A stretch of 64,000 bases of DNA from the NCBI RefSeq assembly GCF_030272615.1, contig NC_081415.1:102216796-102280795 (forward strand), written 5' to 3'. The DNA is from Cryptomeria japonica (Eukaryota; Streptophyta; Pinopsida; Cupressales; Cupressaceae). The notes under the pieces are model-generated. The model had not been told where the DNA came from, ran no database searches, and saw nothing but the letters and a program-made list of their open reading frames with translations. Each line of letters begins with the position of its first letter. Position 1 is the first letter of the stretch. The position numbers and the translations under genes were made by a program. Shown here in pieces: positions 47,355 to 59,106 of the stretch.

Positions 47355-48443
47355 TTGAATAATTTAGAAAATCATATTATTGGTGATAAGTATAAAGGTG
47401 TGATGACTAGGAGAAGACTTGCTAAAGACATTTGTATGATTTCTAAGATCGAGCCTAAAAATGTTGATGAAGCATGCAAAGATGAAAATTGGATTAAAGC
47501 TATGGAAGAAGAGTTGAATCAAATTGAGAAAAATAATACATGGATTATTGTTCTTAGACCTAAGGATAAAAATGTAATTGGAACTAAATGGTTATTCCAG
47601 AATAAGTTGAATGAACATGGTGAAGTTGTTCGAAATAAAGCTATACTTGTTTGTAAAGGTTATTCACAGATGGAAGGAATTGATTATGAGGAGATCTTTG
47701 CTCGGGTAGCTAAAATTGAAGTTGTTAGATTATTTCTTGCCTATGCTACTCACACAGATTTCAAGGTTTATCATATGGATGTCAAATCAGCCTTTCTTAA
47801 TGGTGAGTTGGAAGAAGAAGTTTGCATTGAGCAACCAGATGGATTTCAGTTGATAGATGAAAAGGACATGGTTTGTCTATTAGAGACAGCATTGTATGGA
47901 TTGAAGCAAGCCCCCAAAGCCTGGTATGCCAGATTGGATGTATTTGATGAAGCTTGGATTCATTAAAGGTACTATTGACAGTAATCTTTATTAAAGATTA
48001 ATCAGAATAACATTTTGATTGTTGAAATTTTTGTTGATGACATTATTTTTGTAGGAAATGATTGCCTATGTAAGAAATTTGTTGAAGAAATGTCGAATGA
48101 GTTTGAGATGTCTATGATTGGTGAAATGAAATTATTTCTGGGATTGCAAATTACTCAGTTGGATAAAGTTATTTTCATATCTCAGTCTAAGTATGTGAAG
48201 GAACTACTGAATAAATTTGGTTTTGAAGACTCTAAGCATGTTGGTACACCTATGGTAACTGGATGTAAGTTGACAAAGGATGATGATTCTCTGAAAGCTA
48301 ATCAGACCAGATATAGATCTATGTTTGGTGGTTTGTTGTATTTGACTCAAACTAGACTTGATATAATGAATGTTGTGTGTCATGTTGCTAGATTTCAAGC
48401 TGGTCCTAAGGAAATTCATGTTACTGCTATATAAGGGATATTC
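47355..48443 (+). pseudogene. C reverse transcriptase
   Basis: [74 protein letters not shown] (catalytic FVDD), LGLQITQLDK and GGLLYLTQTRLDIMN give the RT domain in order. A short out-of-frame patch at about 47945-48005 and a TAA at 48432 damage it. Element E enters at 48444, where an AVK-type RNase H lead would continue. Confidence 0.9.
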
Positions 48444-48822
48444 TATTGGAGTTGAGAAAATACAACACCACAAGAGCCCAAATGATCTCTGCAAGTTGAA
48501 AAACCTGTTACAAGGAGAAGCAAGGAAGCAAATCACAGAAGGAAGAAATACATAGAAAATATGCTCAAAAAGAGAGAGCACAATATTCACAAAAATGTGT
48601 AATGTAATAATCCTCCTTCTTGTTACAATGAAAAGAAAGAACTCAACCTTTAATAGGTCAAGAAACCCTAAAAAGGAAAACCTAGGTTTGCACATAATAA
48701 TTAATAAAAGAATTAATTATTATGCACCTAAAGTTAGCTTAAGTGTAAAAGAGATAAAGGGAACTTAAATAATTAAACAAATATTGTTTAATTAATCAAG
48801 TAAATACCCGAATACTCTAACA
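48444..48822 (-). repeat. E 3' LTR
   Basis: On the minus strand reads TGTTAGAGTATTCGG at the start and CAACTCCAATA at the end (TA, not CA, in both copies). Nearly identical to 50850-51228; both 379 bp. Confidence 0.93.
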
Positions 48823-48834
48823 CCCCCCCTTAAG
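48823..48834 (-). other. E polypurine tract
   Basis: CTTAAGGGGGGG on the minus strand directly precedes the 3' LTR. Confidence 0.88.
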
Positions 48835-50029
48835 CTAGACTAAGGGAGAAGCTAAAACCTAGAACAACTACTGAAAGCAGGAAAGATGGGTCCCGGCAAC
48901 AAGGCCTGATCAGGTACCCAAATACAATCAAATCTCTACGAAACGGAGAAATAAAGAAAACCACATGGGAGAAAACTCTACTCCAAAAAGAGATAGAAAA
49001 GAACACAACTGAAGCATGAAATAGATGCAAACACTGTCAAAGAGAAATTGTTGATCTGAAGAACCTCCCTGAAATAGAACATGAGCAGGTAGAGAAGACT
49101 GTAATCTGTATGAGTGCCCTCAAATGACACTACTCGAGTCAGATGGCAAACAAGGCAAACAGCTAAACTCAAAGATGCAGATGGCATAAGAAACCAAAGC
49201 CTGAAGAGCTGATCAATCGAACCACGGAAGCATTAGAACCAACAAGACAAACCTCCCCATAATGTTGAAGAGGGAGAGGGACAGGAACACTGAAAAGAAT
49301 AGCCAAGAAGAACTGCATGACGAAGAACGAGGAACATCAAAGGTACTGAGAAAAGTACATGGTGTCGTGGAAGGAACACTCACTTGACACACATTATGAG
49401 GTGAATGTCATAGAAGGAACACTCACTGGACAAAGGAAGATGGAAAACAACAGGCAAACATCAACCCCCTCATGGCACTTTATAAGTAGTGCATGTACAA
49501 CAAAGCACAAGATGTGCAAGATCCCAAGTAAACAATGCATGATGGCACTTTATCTCAGTGTGTTTGCATAAATATAATGTTACAATGATAATAAGATTGG
49601 AAACAGAAAGAACAACAAAAATCGAGAGATTCAACTCAGAGAAGAGATCCCAGGACCTAAAACAACCAAGATATCCACCAGAGTGCTGAAAAGTAAAAAA
49701 CTGAATAAAATATGCATGGAGTGGAATCTGGAAATAAAACTCATATGGCTGGAAATTACACAGCACACGCTTTCCAAAAATATAATGTTTTTGAAAAACG
49801 GAGTTCGGATGCTCATTCTACGTCTCCTGGAGTGCAAAAAGGAGACCCCACTTTGACTGGAAGAAAACACAATCAAACAGAAAAATTGGAAAAAAAAACC
49901 AACATCATGAGATCCGGCTCAGAACCAACTTTCCGACGCCTATTCGTTTTCGAAAAAATGACTCTGTATTCCCAAGATATGGCTAAAAAACCAAACCCCC
50001 CTTCAAAACAAGAGGAAGGGGTAGCCTGG

Positions 50030-50410
50030 TGGCAGGGGCGGGTGGAGGTGGCTAGTGGGCGGCGCTCTGGTGGTCGAGCCGCTGTGTCCGGGGTAGCCGG
50101 TGGGCTGGGCGGTAGTTTCCGGCGGCGGCGGGGCCAGCAGGCGCTGTGAGCGGCGGGGTCTGGGTCGAGCGACAGTCGAGGAAGTGCAGCGGCGGTGGCG
50201 GGGGCTGCAGGGAGGTCGATGGCCGAGGCCAACGAGGGTCGGGGACCGGCAGGGGGCCGGAGGCCGGTGCCAGCGGGGGCCGGGCTGACGGGAGCTGGAG
50301 GGCCGACGGCGGCAGGAGGACGGCGGGGCCCGAGAAGGTGGGGTCGACGGCGGTCAAGCCCAGTCTGACAGGGCCGGCAGGGGCCAGACTATCAGACCGA
50401 CGGTAGGGTA
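50030..50410. other. GC-rich island inside E
   Basis: A stretch of about 380 bp, rich in GGC, CGG and GGTCG words and estimated by eye at about 70 percent GC, lies in otherwise AT-rich DNA. It gives overlapping open frames on both strands, all of low complexity (Gly/Arg or Pro/Ala), which is expected by chance at this composition. It lies about 430-810 bases downstream of the PBS. Confidence 0.75.
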
Positions 50411-50837
50411 CGGAACCTGCACCTAGTGCAAAAACAAAACCCTTTTGAATTTTTTCACAAAAAACTTCACCTTTTTGCAATATTTTTTTATTTTTTTATT
50501 TTTTTTTCAAAAAAACAAAAAATCAGCCTGCATGTCGTAAAAAGGCAAAAAATTATTTTTTTTGAAAAAAAAATTTCTCGAACTGCGTGCCTGATCTGTA
50601 TAGCCTGGATCTAGAGAAAAAATACCCCTAGATGCTCAAGAGTCAAAAATAGACAAATTTTATATGACTATAGGGGTTTTTGGGCCTTCTGAGCATGATG
50701 GTGAGGTCCGTTTAGGCCCAAAGTGCTCAAAAAAAAAGGCCTATCCCTAAGTACACAAATAAAAGACTACCTGAAACCCTAGATCTGCTTTCAATGCAAA
50801 AATTATCAAAAATGGGAACAGATAGCTGCAAATCTGA

Positions 50838-50849
50838 GCTCTGATACCA
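50838..50849 (-). other. E primer-binding site
   Basis: TGGTATCAGAGC on the minus strand directly follows the right LTR; initiator tRNA-Met type. Confidence 0.93.
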
Positions 50850-51228
50850 TATTGGAGTTGAGAAAATACAACACCACAGGAGCCCAAATGATCTCTGCAA
50901 GCTGAAAAACTTGTTACAAGGAGAAGCAAAGAAGTAAATCATAGAAGGAAGAAATACACAGAAAATATGCTCAAAAAGAGAGAGCACAATATTCACAAAA
51001 ATGTGTAATGTAATAATCCTCTTTCTTGTTACAATGAAAAGAAAGAACTCAACCTTTAATAGGTCAAGAAACCCTAAAAAGGAAAACCTAGGTTTGCACA
51101 TAATAATTAATAAAAGAATTAATTATTATGCACCTAAAGCTAGCTTAAGTGTAAAAGAGATAAAGGGAACTTAAAGAATTAAACAAATATTGTTTAATTA
51201 ATCAATTAAATACCCGAATACTCTAACA
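50850..51228 (-). repeat. E 5' LTR
   Basis: Right copy of the 379-bp LTR; its outer end TGTTAGAG is next to the duplicated TATTC. Confidence 0.93.
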
Positions 51229-51770
51229 TATTCAAATATTTGAAAGGGACGGTTGATTTTGGTTTGTGGTATTCTTAGAATGATGATTTCACTTCCATTT
51301 CTTTTACAAATGTTGATTGGGTAGGTGATGTTGATGATTGGAAAAATACTACGGGCGGTGCATTCTGTTTGGGTAAGAAGGTCTCTTGGGCAAGTAAGAA
51401 GCAGAATGCTATCTCCTTATCTACTACAGAGGCTGAATACATTACTGTTGCTAGCAATTGTACTCAAGTAATTTGGATGAAGCAGATGTTGAAGGATATA
51501 GGAGTTATTTATGATGAGCCTATTTTTATATACTGTGATAATTCAAGTGCAATCAATATTTCAAAGAATCTAGTATTGTATTCCAAAAAAAAACATATAT
51601 CAATCAAGTTTCATTTCTTGAGAGAGAAGGTGAATGAGAAAGAAGTCAGACTAGAGTATGTATCTACAAAGGAACAGATTGGAGATATCTTTATGAAACC
51701 TTTGCCTAAAGATACTTTTGAGTATCTCATAGAGAAGTTATGGATAATTGCCCCTTCTAATAAGAACTAA
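51229..51770 (+). pseudogene. C RNase H
   Basis: After E the C text resumes with the RNase H domain: NVDWVGDVDDWKNTTGGAF, SLSTTEAEYITVASNCTQ, YCDNSSAINISKNL, KKKHISIKFHFLREKVNEK and DIFMKPLPKDTFE, ending at TAA 51768. Two stops lie before 51300. It removes the RNA strand during reverse transcription. Motif wording is closest to F and H. Confidence 0.9.
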
Positions 51771-52065
51771 GATGCATTGATTTACATCAGTCCGATGAAC
51801 TTCACAGAGATATTTTGTGATCCGGATTAATGAGTGAGACTACTACTCAGGGGGAGTAGTCAATATGGTGGTTCAGATGTTTTTTTATGGATATTGTTGA
51901 GACTTGTCTTTGGCATCGCTATCAAAGTGGGAGAGAGACATGTGAAAAACTACTATATCCTGTGCTGATCTCAAGGGGAGATTTTTAATTATTGGTTGTC
52001 AGTTTCTTTCTTTGCATTGATTTTTTTCACATTCATATGTTGCCATCAATGCCAAAGGGGGAGAT
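51771..52065 (+). other. C 3' untranslated part with polypurine tract
   Basis: The tail contains a PPT-like copy near 51925 (AAAGTGGGAGAGAG) and the real tract GCCAAAGGGGGAGAT at 52051-52065, directly before the LTR. Confidence 0.85.
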
Positions 52066-53339
52066 TGTTGGATATTGTTGAGATGTTTGCCAGAATGGTT
52101 TTTTGTCATTGTTGTCAACATATTCTTCTGTGTATTCTAGTGTTGTACTTTGGTTGAACGAGTTGGTTTGGTCAGTGTGTTGCAGTTGTGCTATTGCAGT
52201 TTAATGGGTTTTGAGATACTTATCTCTAGTTGATTCAGCATAAGTTTCAGAGGTTTGCATGATGTTTTGATCGAGTTATGAGATCCAATATTGAGGTTAA
52301 TATTCAGTCATTTGTGTTATTCAGTATTCTGGTTTGTGATACAAATTCTCTGAAATTGTTATATATTTAGTTGTGGATGTATGGGATGAGTTATGGACGT
52401 TGATGTGTCTCCTCAATTTTATTGGTTCATGATTTGGATATTCACAAGCGAATCTTTCATGTTGACAGTTAGTTGTGATGATGTTCTTGAGCTTCGGTAG
52501 TGAGATGGTGATGATTTTGGTAATTCGAGTTATTGCAATTGTTGTGGTGCAATTCACGTTGCTTGTGAATGTTTCTGGATCATGTTCTATGTGTATTGGT
52601 GGTCCGTATTGATTATTGTGCGTGTTATTGAAGATTTTCTTTGTTTGGTGATGTTCTTTGTATTATGCGACATTCTTGGTGGTTGTAGCATGTTGCGGAT
52701 GATCAAGGCATAATTGTTGGAGATTTTGTGTGTGTTTTGTATTGATTTGGGTCCAAAATATGTCTTAGCCAACATTGTTTTGGACTGCATGCATTGTTGT
52801 AGCATGTGAGGTTATTATTTTGTAATTTGTATTGAGGGTTTAGCCAACCTTGAAATATAGGTTGATGTCTTGTATAAATAAATGTAATAATCATGTAAGA
52901 TGTATGTATGCGATCTTGAGTGTGTATGATCAAGTTGTACGTGCGAACAAGTGATTTGATCTTTCGGAAGTGTGAAGGAGAAAAGAGAATTGTTGCAGAG
53001 CAGACTATGTGCTTAATCGAGATTGTATCCAGCCATATGGAGATACCATTTTCACAGTTCATGTATTCAAGATTGTTTTCGATTGCTTTTGTAAGTCAAT
53101 GAGAATTCCTATAACGCAATGAGTCTTCCATAAAGGTTGTAGCCTTTCTGGGTTTCTTGTTTGAGTAGTGAGCTCTAGACAGTGTGCTTCAATGCATGTG
53201 CATTCCCCATTGTAACATTTCATTTACTCCTAACAGTGTATTATCTCTTTGTGGATCTTATTTGTGGTTTAAGTTGCAAAAAAAAATTGTGCAAACTAAT
53301 TCACCCCCCCTCTCTCAGTTTGTTGCATTATTGCCAACA
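52066..53339 (+). repeat. C 3' LTR
   Basis: Starts TGTTGGATATTGTTG and ends TTATTGCCAACA, 1,274 bp. GTCATTGTTGTCAACA is near its start and TTCACCCCCCCTCTC near its end. It matches the 5' LTR at 22803-24052. Confidence 0.9.
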
Positions 53340-53344
53340 ATATT

Positions 53345-53819
53345 AACACAATTAATTAAGTTAATGATGTCAATCTCAATATAATTCATAAAATTAAGGA
53401 TATTAATCATAAGATAACTAAAAATCAATACTGACATAAACCTCATATAAAAATGGCACAAATAATAACCCAATTATGATATTATGTTTGATATAGAAAT
53501 AAAGAATAAATAACACAAATTCTTATTCAAACTCAATACAATTATTAATAGTCAATATAAAAAATTATTTTTTTATCAAGAAAGAACATTACAAACTCTA
53601 ATGTGATTTTTATGCAATTATAAAATAGTATTAACATAGATTGATACAATTGATTTAATATGAGCCCCAAAGAATTTATAAATCCCTAAAAAGAAGTTGA
53701 ATATGACAAACAACAAAATAATTTCATACATTGATCCTCCTCCATTTTCATTCACACAAAATGAAACAAGGTAACTATCATATTTGAAACAAAGCAAAGT
53801 GTGGAATAATGCTTCCAAT
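53345..53819. other. AT-rich spacer between C and G
   Basis: No gene or repeat recognised. Confidence 0.4.
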
Positions 53820-54055
53820 TGCTAAATCTAACAAGAAAGTGAAAGCAAAAAAAATCTTACAAACTCTTTAACTACTATATATTAGATACACACATAAAAA
53901 ATATTAGATTTACAAAAATTAATAGATAACACTAGATATACGTGAGAAAACACTTTTGATAAAAAACCCACACTCCAAAACATAGAGCTCAATTGTATTA
54001 CAATAACAACAATCACAATACAAGTACATAGCCTATGATCTTCCAAGAGTAGCTA
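53820..54055 (-). repeat. G 3' LTR, distal piece
   Basis: Minus-strand text GAGTGTGGGTTTTTTATC, GTGTTTTCTCACGTA and ending TCTTGTTAGATTTAGCA is the usual style of a copia LTR 3' end. It ends at the F target duplication. The outer border is inferred from the CA end only. Confidence 0.5.
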
Positions 54056-54060
54056 CAACA

Positions 54061-55665
54061 TGATACTTCAATGATGAATCAATAGTACCAAACCGGTACT
54101 GAGAGGGGGGGTGTGAATCAGTTCAAACAAAAATACAATCCAAAACCGATTTGATAGCAAATACTTCAAATGACTAACAAGCAGTGATATTGGCTGAAAC
54201 AGAGTTCAACCGGTAAGACCCAGAACTACTAAAACAAACATAAACCTGTCACTCACTAGGCTTTCCTCTTAGCTCAATACTACAATACCATTACACCCTC
54301 ATGCATGAATAGGTAAACTATTATCTGATCTTCACAACAGTTGGTTCAGCAAGTTTTATAGACAGGCATAAAACACAGAACCATCATATGCTCAACAGGT
54401 AATAACAAAGCATCACAAGATAGAAGCATCACACATGACACACATATTTTTCATGTGGAAACCCAACTGGGAAAAACCACGGTGGGGATGAATACCCACA
54501 AGCTTCTTTTTGAACTCTTTAGAAGTCCGCTCTGTTAGGAGCCTTGTCTAGTTAAAGACATTACAATAGGTTCTGCTAGGAACCGATCCTGTTAGAGATC
54601 ACCCGGTTAAGGGATGGTTAAAATACCCAGTTAAGGGTTAAACCCGGTTAGGGTTACCTTGTTAGAGGATTTCAAGAACTCAATAGCTAAAGGATCTCCA
54701 GAGCTCTATAGCTTCCCAGAACTCATTAACTTTGAGTTAACTGGTTAAGGGATTTGAATCAAGCCGGTTAAAGCTACCTTGTTAAGGGATTTGTATCAAG
54801 CCAGTTAAGGCTACCCTATTAAGGGATTTCACAACTATTGAAGTGGTTAGAGATCAACAGGAATTACAATGATCTGGTAACAGCACTCAATGCTAATGCA
54901 GATCCATTTTGGCTCCTCTTCACCTTCTACACATTCACTTTGTCGGTATCTCTTCTCTCCTTTGGTCTGGCAAGAATCATGTATCACTTCCATTGGATAC
55001 ACACATACAACTTTTGCCAACAACTTTAGAAAGAAACACAACATCGACCTTATAGGAAACATACAGGTTGGTAGCAAAAACCCTAAACCCTAAACTTGTT
55101 AGGTTAAGCAATTCAAGCGGTTCAATCCTGATCGTTGAATCAGACTACATTAAATGCAACAATCTTGAATCAATCTCAAGACATTCTCCATCGTCCATTA
55201 TCCACTGATTTCATGGTGGCTGATAACCCATCACGCGTTATCACCGTTTAAAAAACTTCGCACATTCTCAAGGTAGATAGGAATAGTCTTCTTCATGCAA
55301 GATCCTCCACGCGCACAGAGCTTATGTGGCAACACGACCTGTTCTCCATTATACTGCTAACTCATCATACAAAGAGCACCGATCGAGTCACACAGGCTTG
55401 AGGTACTCCAACCGAAAATCCTAAAGTGGAAGCTACCTACCAACCGATAGTCATACAATGCTTCCATGTGTTAGTTCCCATAATTGTATGTCAGTTCACC
55501 TTGAGCAAATATACTGCTTCACTTTGGCATATATACCGGTTCACACATATGTCGGTTCTCTCTTCTGACATATCACATATGTCGGTTCACTTCATATCAC
55601 ATATTGACATCAATGACAACATACAATATCATTATGTCCTTATACTAGTTCACATAATGCCAACA
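54061..55665 (-). repeat. F 3' LTR
   Basis: On the minus strand starts TGTTGGCATTATG and ends TTGAAGTATCA. Contains several ACCGGT palindromes, a TATA word GGTATATATGCC at 55526-55537, repeated ccttaaccgg/taacaggg words (54530-54830), the hairpin motif at 54455-54480 (GTGG and CCAC arms), and a C-run CACCCCCCCTCTCAG near its end. Confidence 0.93.
55526..55537 (-). promoter_or_regulatory. TATA box in F 3' LTR
   Basis: GGTATATATGCC on the minus strand; the 5' LTR has GGTATATATACC at 61530-61541, the copy that would drive transcription. Confidence 0.6.
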
Positions 55666-55680
55666 ATCTCCCCCTTTGGC
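55666..55680 (-). other. F polypurine tract
   Basis: GCCAAAGGGGGAGAT on the minus strand precedes the 3' LTR. A second, similar word (TTGTCAAAGGGGGAGAAG) lies at about 55757-55774. Confidence 0.9.
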
Positions 55681-55907
55681 ATTGATGGCAATATACAAAG
55701 ATATCTCTCCGCTTCACATCTTCTCCCCCATTTGTTGCAGATATATTTTCCACTTCACTCCTTCTCCCCCTTTGACAACAATGCCAAAGTGGAGGCACAA
55801 GCATCCCTGTTCCATTATGCTGCTCCCCCTGAGGAGTAGCATCCTTCAACACATCAATCAACAAAAATTTGACTTTACAATACCTGACTGATGTGGAACA
55901 AATACTT

Positions 55908-56471
55908 TTAGTTCACCTCCTGAAGGGGCAATACCCCCAATTCACCTCTTAAATGCACAAATGTAGTCTTTGGAAGAGGCTTGGTGAATATGTCTGCTAA
56001 CTGCTCCTTACTGGAAACATGTTCCAGTGCAATCTCTTTATTTTGAACCTTTTCCCTCAAGAAATGATACTTAAGCTCAAAATGCTTGGTTCTAGAATGT
56101 AAAACCGGATTCTTTGAAATATTGATAGCACTTGTGTTATCACAGAATATACTTACCGGTTCAGATACAGGGATTTTGAAGCCTTCCAATACATGCTTCA
56201 TCCAAATTGTCTGAGTGCAGTTCATGAAAGCTGCAACATACTCCGCTTCCGTTGTAGACTGAGAGATACAGCTCTGCTTTTTACTCATCCATGAGACCAA
56301 TCCACCACCGAGAAAGAATGCACCACCGGTTGTGCTTTTTCGATCATCCACATTACCTGCCCAATCAGCATCTGTGAACACTTTCATATTGAAATCATTG
56401 TTGTATGGGTACCACAATCCATAGTCAACTGTTCCCTTCAGATACCTAAGAATCCACTTGACTGCAACCAA
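55908..56471 (-). pseudogene. F RNase H
   Basis: 187 open codons with AVKWILRYLKGTVDYGLWY, TDADWAGNVDDRKSTTGGAF, SQSTTEAEYVAAFMNCTQ, FCDNTSAINISKNPVLHS, RTKHFELKYHFLREKVQ and DIFTKPLPKTTF. All four RNase H signature blocks are intact. Separated from RT by an in-frame TAG at 56493-56495. Ends at TAG/TGA about 240 bp before the LTR. Confidence 0.92.
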
Positions 56472-56492
56472 GTGGGATTCTCTTGGACTTTT

Positions 56493-57458
56493 CTAGAACC
56501 TTGCAGTAATGCCAACTGCATGTGCAATATCTGGTCTGCTATGCACTACATAATGCAACTTACCAATCATTGATCGATATTCCTTCTCATCAACTAGTGC
56601 GGAATCATCCTCTTTTGTCAATTTGCAACCAGTCACCATCGGTGTACCAACCAGTTTGCTATCTTCCATGTCAAAAGTCTTCAACACCTCTTTGACATAT
56701 TTGGACTGAGTGATAAAGATTCCATCTTTCATCTGTTGGATCTGCAATCCAATGAAGAACTTAATCTCCCCTATGAGTGACATCTCAAACTCTTTCTTCA
56801 TCTCATCAGCAAACTCATGACTCATCTTGTCATCTCCACCAAAGATAATGTCATCAACAAAAACTTTATAGATCAGGATCTGATCTGCTTCAGACTTCAA
56901 GTAGATATTGCTATCTTCACTTGTTCTCTCAAATCCAATCTTCACAAGATGGGAATGTAGGCGCTCATACCATGCCCTAGGTGCTTGCTTTAGACCATAT
57001 AATGCTTTATGTAGCCTACATACCATGTCACTGTCTTCAGATAGGGCAAACCCATCTGGTTGCTCAATATACACCTCCTCTTCAAGTACACCATTTAGGA
57101 ATGCAGATTTCACATCCATTTGATATACTTTGAACCTTTTAAAAGCTGCATATGCAAGAAGCATACGAACTCCTTCCAATCTGGCTACAGGAGCAAAGGT
57201 TTCTCCATAGTCTTCTCCTTCTTCTTGAGCATATCCTTTGCACACCAATCTGGCTTTATTCCTAATCACTATGCTATCCTCATTTAGCTTGTTTCTAAAC
57301 ACCCATTTGGTGCCAATGACATTTTTATGCTTTGGTCTGGGTACCAAGGACCATGTACCATTTTTCTCTATCTGGTCAAGTTCCTCTTCCATTGCCTTGA
57401 TCCAGTCTTCATCTTTATGAGCCTCTTTGAATGATTTTGGCTCAAATTCAAAGATCAT
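56493..57458 (-). pseudogene. F reverse transcriptase
   Basis: 321 open codons holding the full copia [100 protein letters not shown] (catalytic FVDD), [18 protein letters not shown] and TPMVTGCKL. No internal damage is visible. It is bounded by TGA at 57495 upstream and TAG at 56493 downstream, both explained by single C-to-T changes. Confidence 0.94.
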
Positions 57459-57494
57459 ACATGAGTTCTCTTTGACCTTTCTTCTTGTAAGGAT

Positions 57495-58230
57495 TCATGC
57501 ATCCTTATCTCCTATGATCTGTTTAGGATCATGATTCAGCTTGACATACCGAGGAATGGTCTTGACAGGTTCTTCTTGCTTTTCCTCTTCATCTTCATCT
57601 TCATCAGTATCAGCATTCACCGGTTTAGGAACACTATTACTGGTACTCAGTTGACTGACAACCGGTTCCCAGAAGGTTGCAACCGGTTCATTCACAGCTT
57701 GCTCACTATCGGTTTCCTCAATTTTCTTAGAGTATTCATCAATTCTTACATTGATACTTTCCATAATTCTCTGAGTCCTATTGTTGTAACACTTGAAAGC
57801 CTTACTCTTGGTGGAATATCCTAGGAATATTCCCTCATCACATTTAGCTTCAAATTTGCCCTGATGTTCACTCCTCTTGATGTAGCATTTGCTACCAAAT
57901 ACCCTGAAGTAGCTGACCATAGGTGTCTTACCAGTCCAATACTCATAAGGAGTTTTAACCTTGCCTTTCTTGATGAGTACTCGGTTCATTGTGTAGACTG
58001 CAATGCTCACTGCTTCTCTCCAAAAGGTGTGAGCTACCTTTCCTTGAATCAACATGGTTATAGTTGCTTCAACCACAGTTTGGTTATTCATCTCTACTAG
58101 GCCATTCTGTTGTGGAGTCCGGGGGGCAGACAGTTGCCTCTTGATGCCAAATTCTTCATAATACTTGTTGAATTCATCGGAAGTGAATTCCCCTCCTTGA
58201 TCAGTTCTGAGACACTTGATCCTTATCGCT
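57495..58230 (-). pseudogene. F integrase, second part
   Basis: After the frameshift near 58228 the frame gives the second catalytic Asp (DQGGEFTSDEFN), PRTPQQNGLVEMNNQTV with the catalytic Glu (the usual VERKN altered), FWREAVSIAVYTMNRVL, YFRVFGSKCYIKRSEH and FLGYSTKSKAFKCYN, then an acidic variable tail (DEDEDEEEKQEE). Ends at TGA 57495. Confidence 0.9.
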
Positions 58231-59106
58231 TTCCTTCTCCACTAGTGCTCTGAAGGCTATGAATTTCACAAAGGCTTCAGACTTGTCTTTCAAGAATGTG
58301 ACCCACATTATTCTTGAGCAGTCATCAGTGAGAATCATGAAGTACCTATCACCCTGCACACTTCTAGTTTTCATAGGACCACATAAATCAGTATGCACAA
58401 GATCAAGCAAGTTGTCAGCAGTGAAAGATTTACCTTTAAAGGTTGAGGAAGACATTTTCCCCAATTGACACTCTCTGCATAAGGTATTATCCGGTTTGCG
58501 TAGCACTGGCAACCCTCTAACTGCCTTGATCTTACTAGCCTTCACAATGTTATCAAAGTTTACATGGCAGAGTCTCCTATGCCATATCCATCTATCATCA
58601 AGTTTAGCCATAAGACATGTACTTATATTTGCATTCAGATGAAATAGGTTACCTTTGGTCTGCATGCCGGTGGCCACCAATTCACCATCTTTTCCTTTGA
58701 TTCTGCAAACTCCATTCTTGAATTCAAGAGTGAGGCCACTGTCATTTAGTTGGGCAACACTTAGAAGGTTGTGTCTGAGACCATCAACCCAGTACACATT
58801 ATTAGCACTGCTCTTTCCATTAAGAGAGATGGACCCTCTGCCTTTGACCATGCATGGTACATCATTGCCAAAGCAAACCACACCACCATCATACTCCTCC
58901 AAAGATAGAAACTTGCTCCGGTCACCTATCATATGGTGAGAACAGCCACTGTCAATGATCCACTCATTGGAATTATCAAACCGGGAGATAAGAGCCTTCT
59001 TGTTTGCCACATCTTCCTTTACAGCAACAAACACAATGTCTTCATTCTCTTCATCTTCTGATTCCTCATCTGTGACACCTTCATTAACTGCTACAAAACA
59101 GTTTCT
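58201..59106 (-). pseudogene. F protease and integrase first part
   Basis: NEWIIDSGCSHHMIGDRSKF is the protease active site (DSG). It is followed by the copia spacer HNLLSVAQLNDSG, the integrase finger WHRRLCHVNF...CRECQLGKM and the first catalytic Asp in LVHTDLCGP, then DDCSRIMWVTFLKDKSEAF. The frame breaks near 58228 by one extra base, so the second half of integrase continues in another frame. Upstream it is separated from gag only by the TAG at 59107. Confidence 0.92.

Larger units (their letters stand above)
48444..51228 (-). mobile_element. Small non-coding LTR element E (TRIM/LARD-like)
   Basis: Two 379-bp LTRs (48444-48822, 50850-51228) are flanked by a perfect target duplication TATTC (48439-48443, 51229-51233) inside C. 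The PBS and the polypurine tract show minus-strand orientation. The 2.0-kb inside has no gag or pol motif; it holds a GC-rich island. Its size and lack of coding place it between the TRIM and LARD classes. The LTRs are nearly identical, so this is one of the younger insertions here. Confidence 0.92.
22798..53344 (+). mobile_element. Copia element C, host of the nested cluster
   Basis: The pieces are 5' LTR (22803-24052), gag-PR-IN start (24109-25835), IN end and RT (46553-48443), RNase H (51229-51770) and 3' LTR (52066-53339). Together they give about 7 kb of a plus-strand Ty1/copia element, in the copia order with integrase before RT. It is split by B at 25836-46552 and by E at 48444-51228; at each break the reading picks up again on the other side. 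A possible target duplication ATATT lies at 22798-22802 and 53340-53344. Confidence 0.9.

Noticed and set aside
50052-50480. Frames in the GC island of E as proteins
   Set aside because: Several strands and frames are open at once, all Gly/Arg or Pro/Ala-rich; this is expected in GC-rich DNA.
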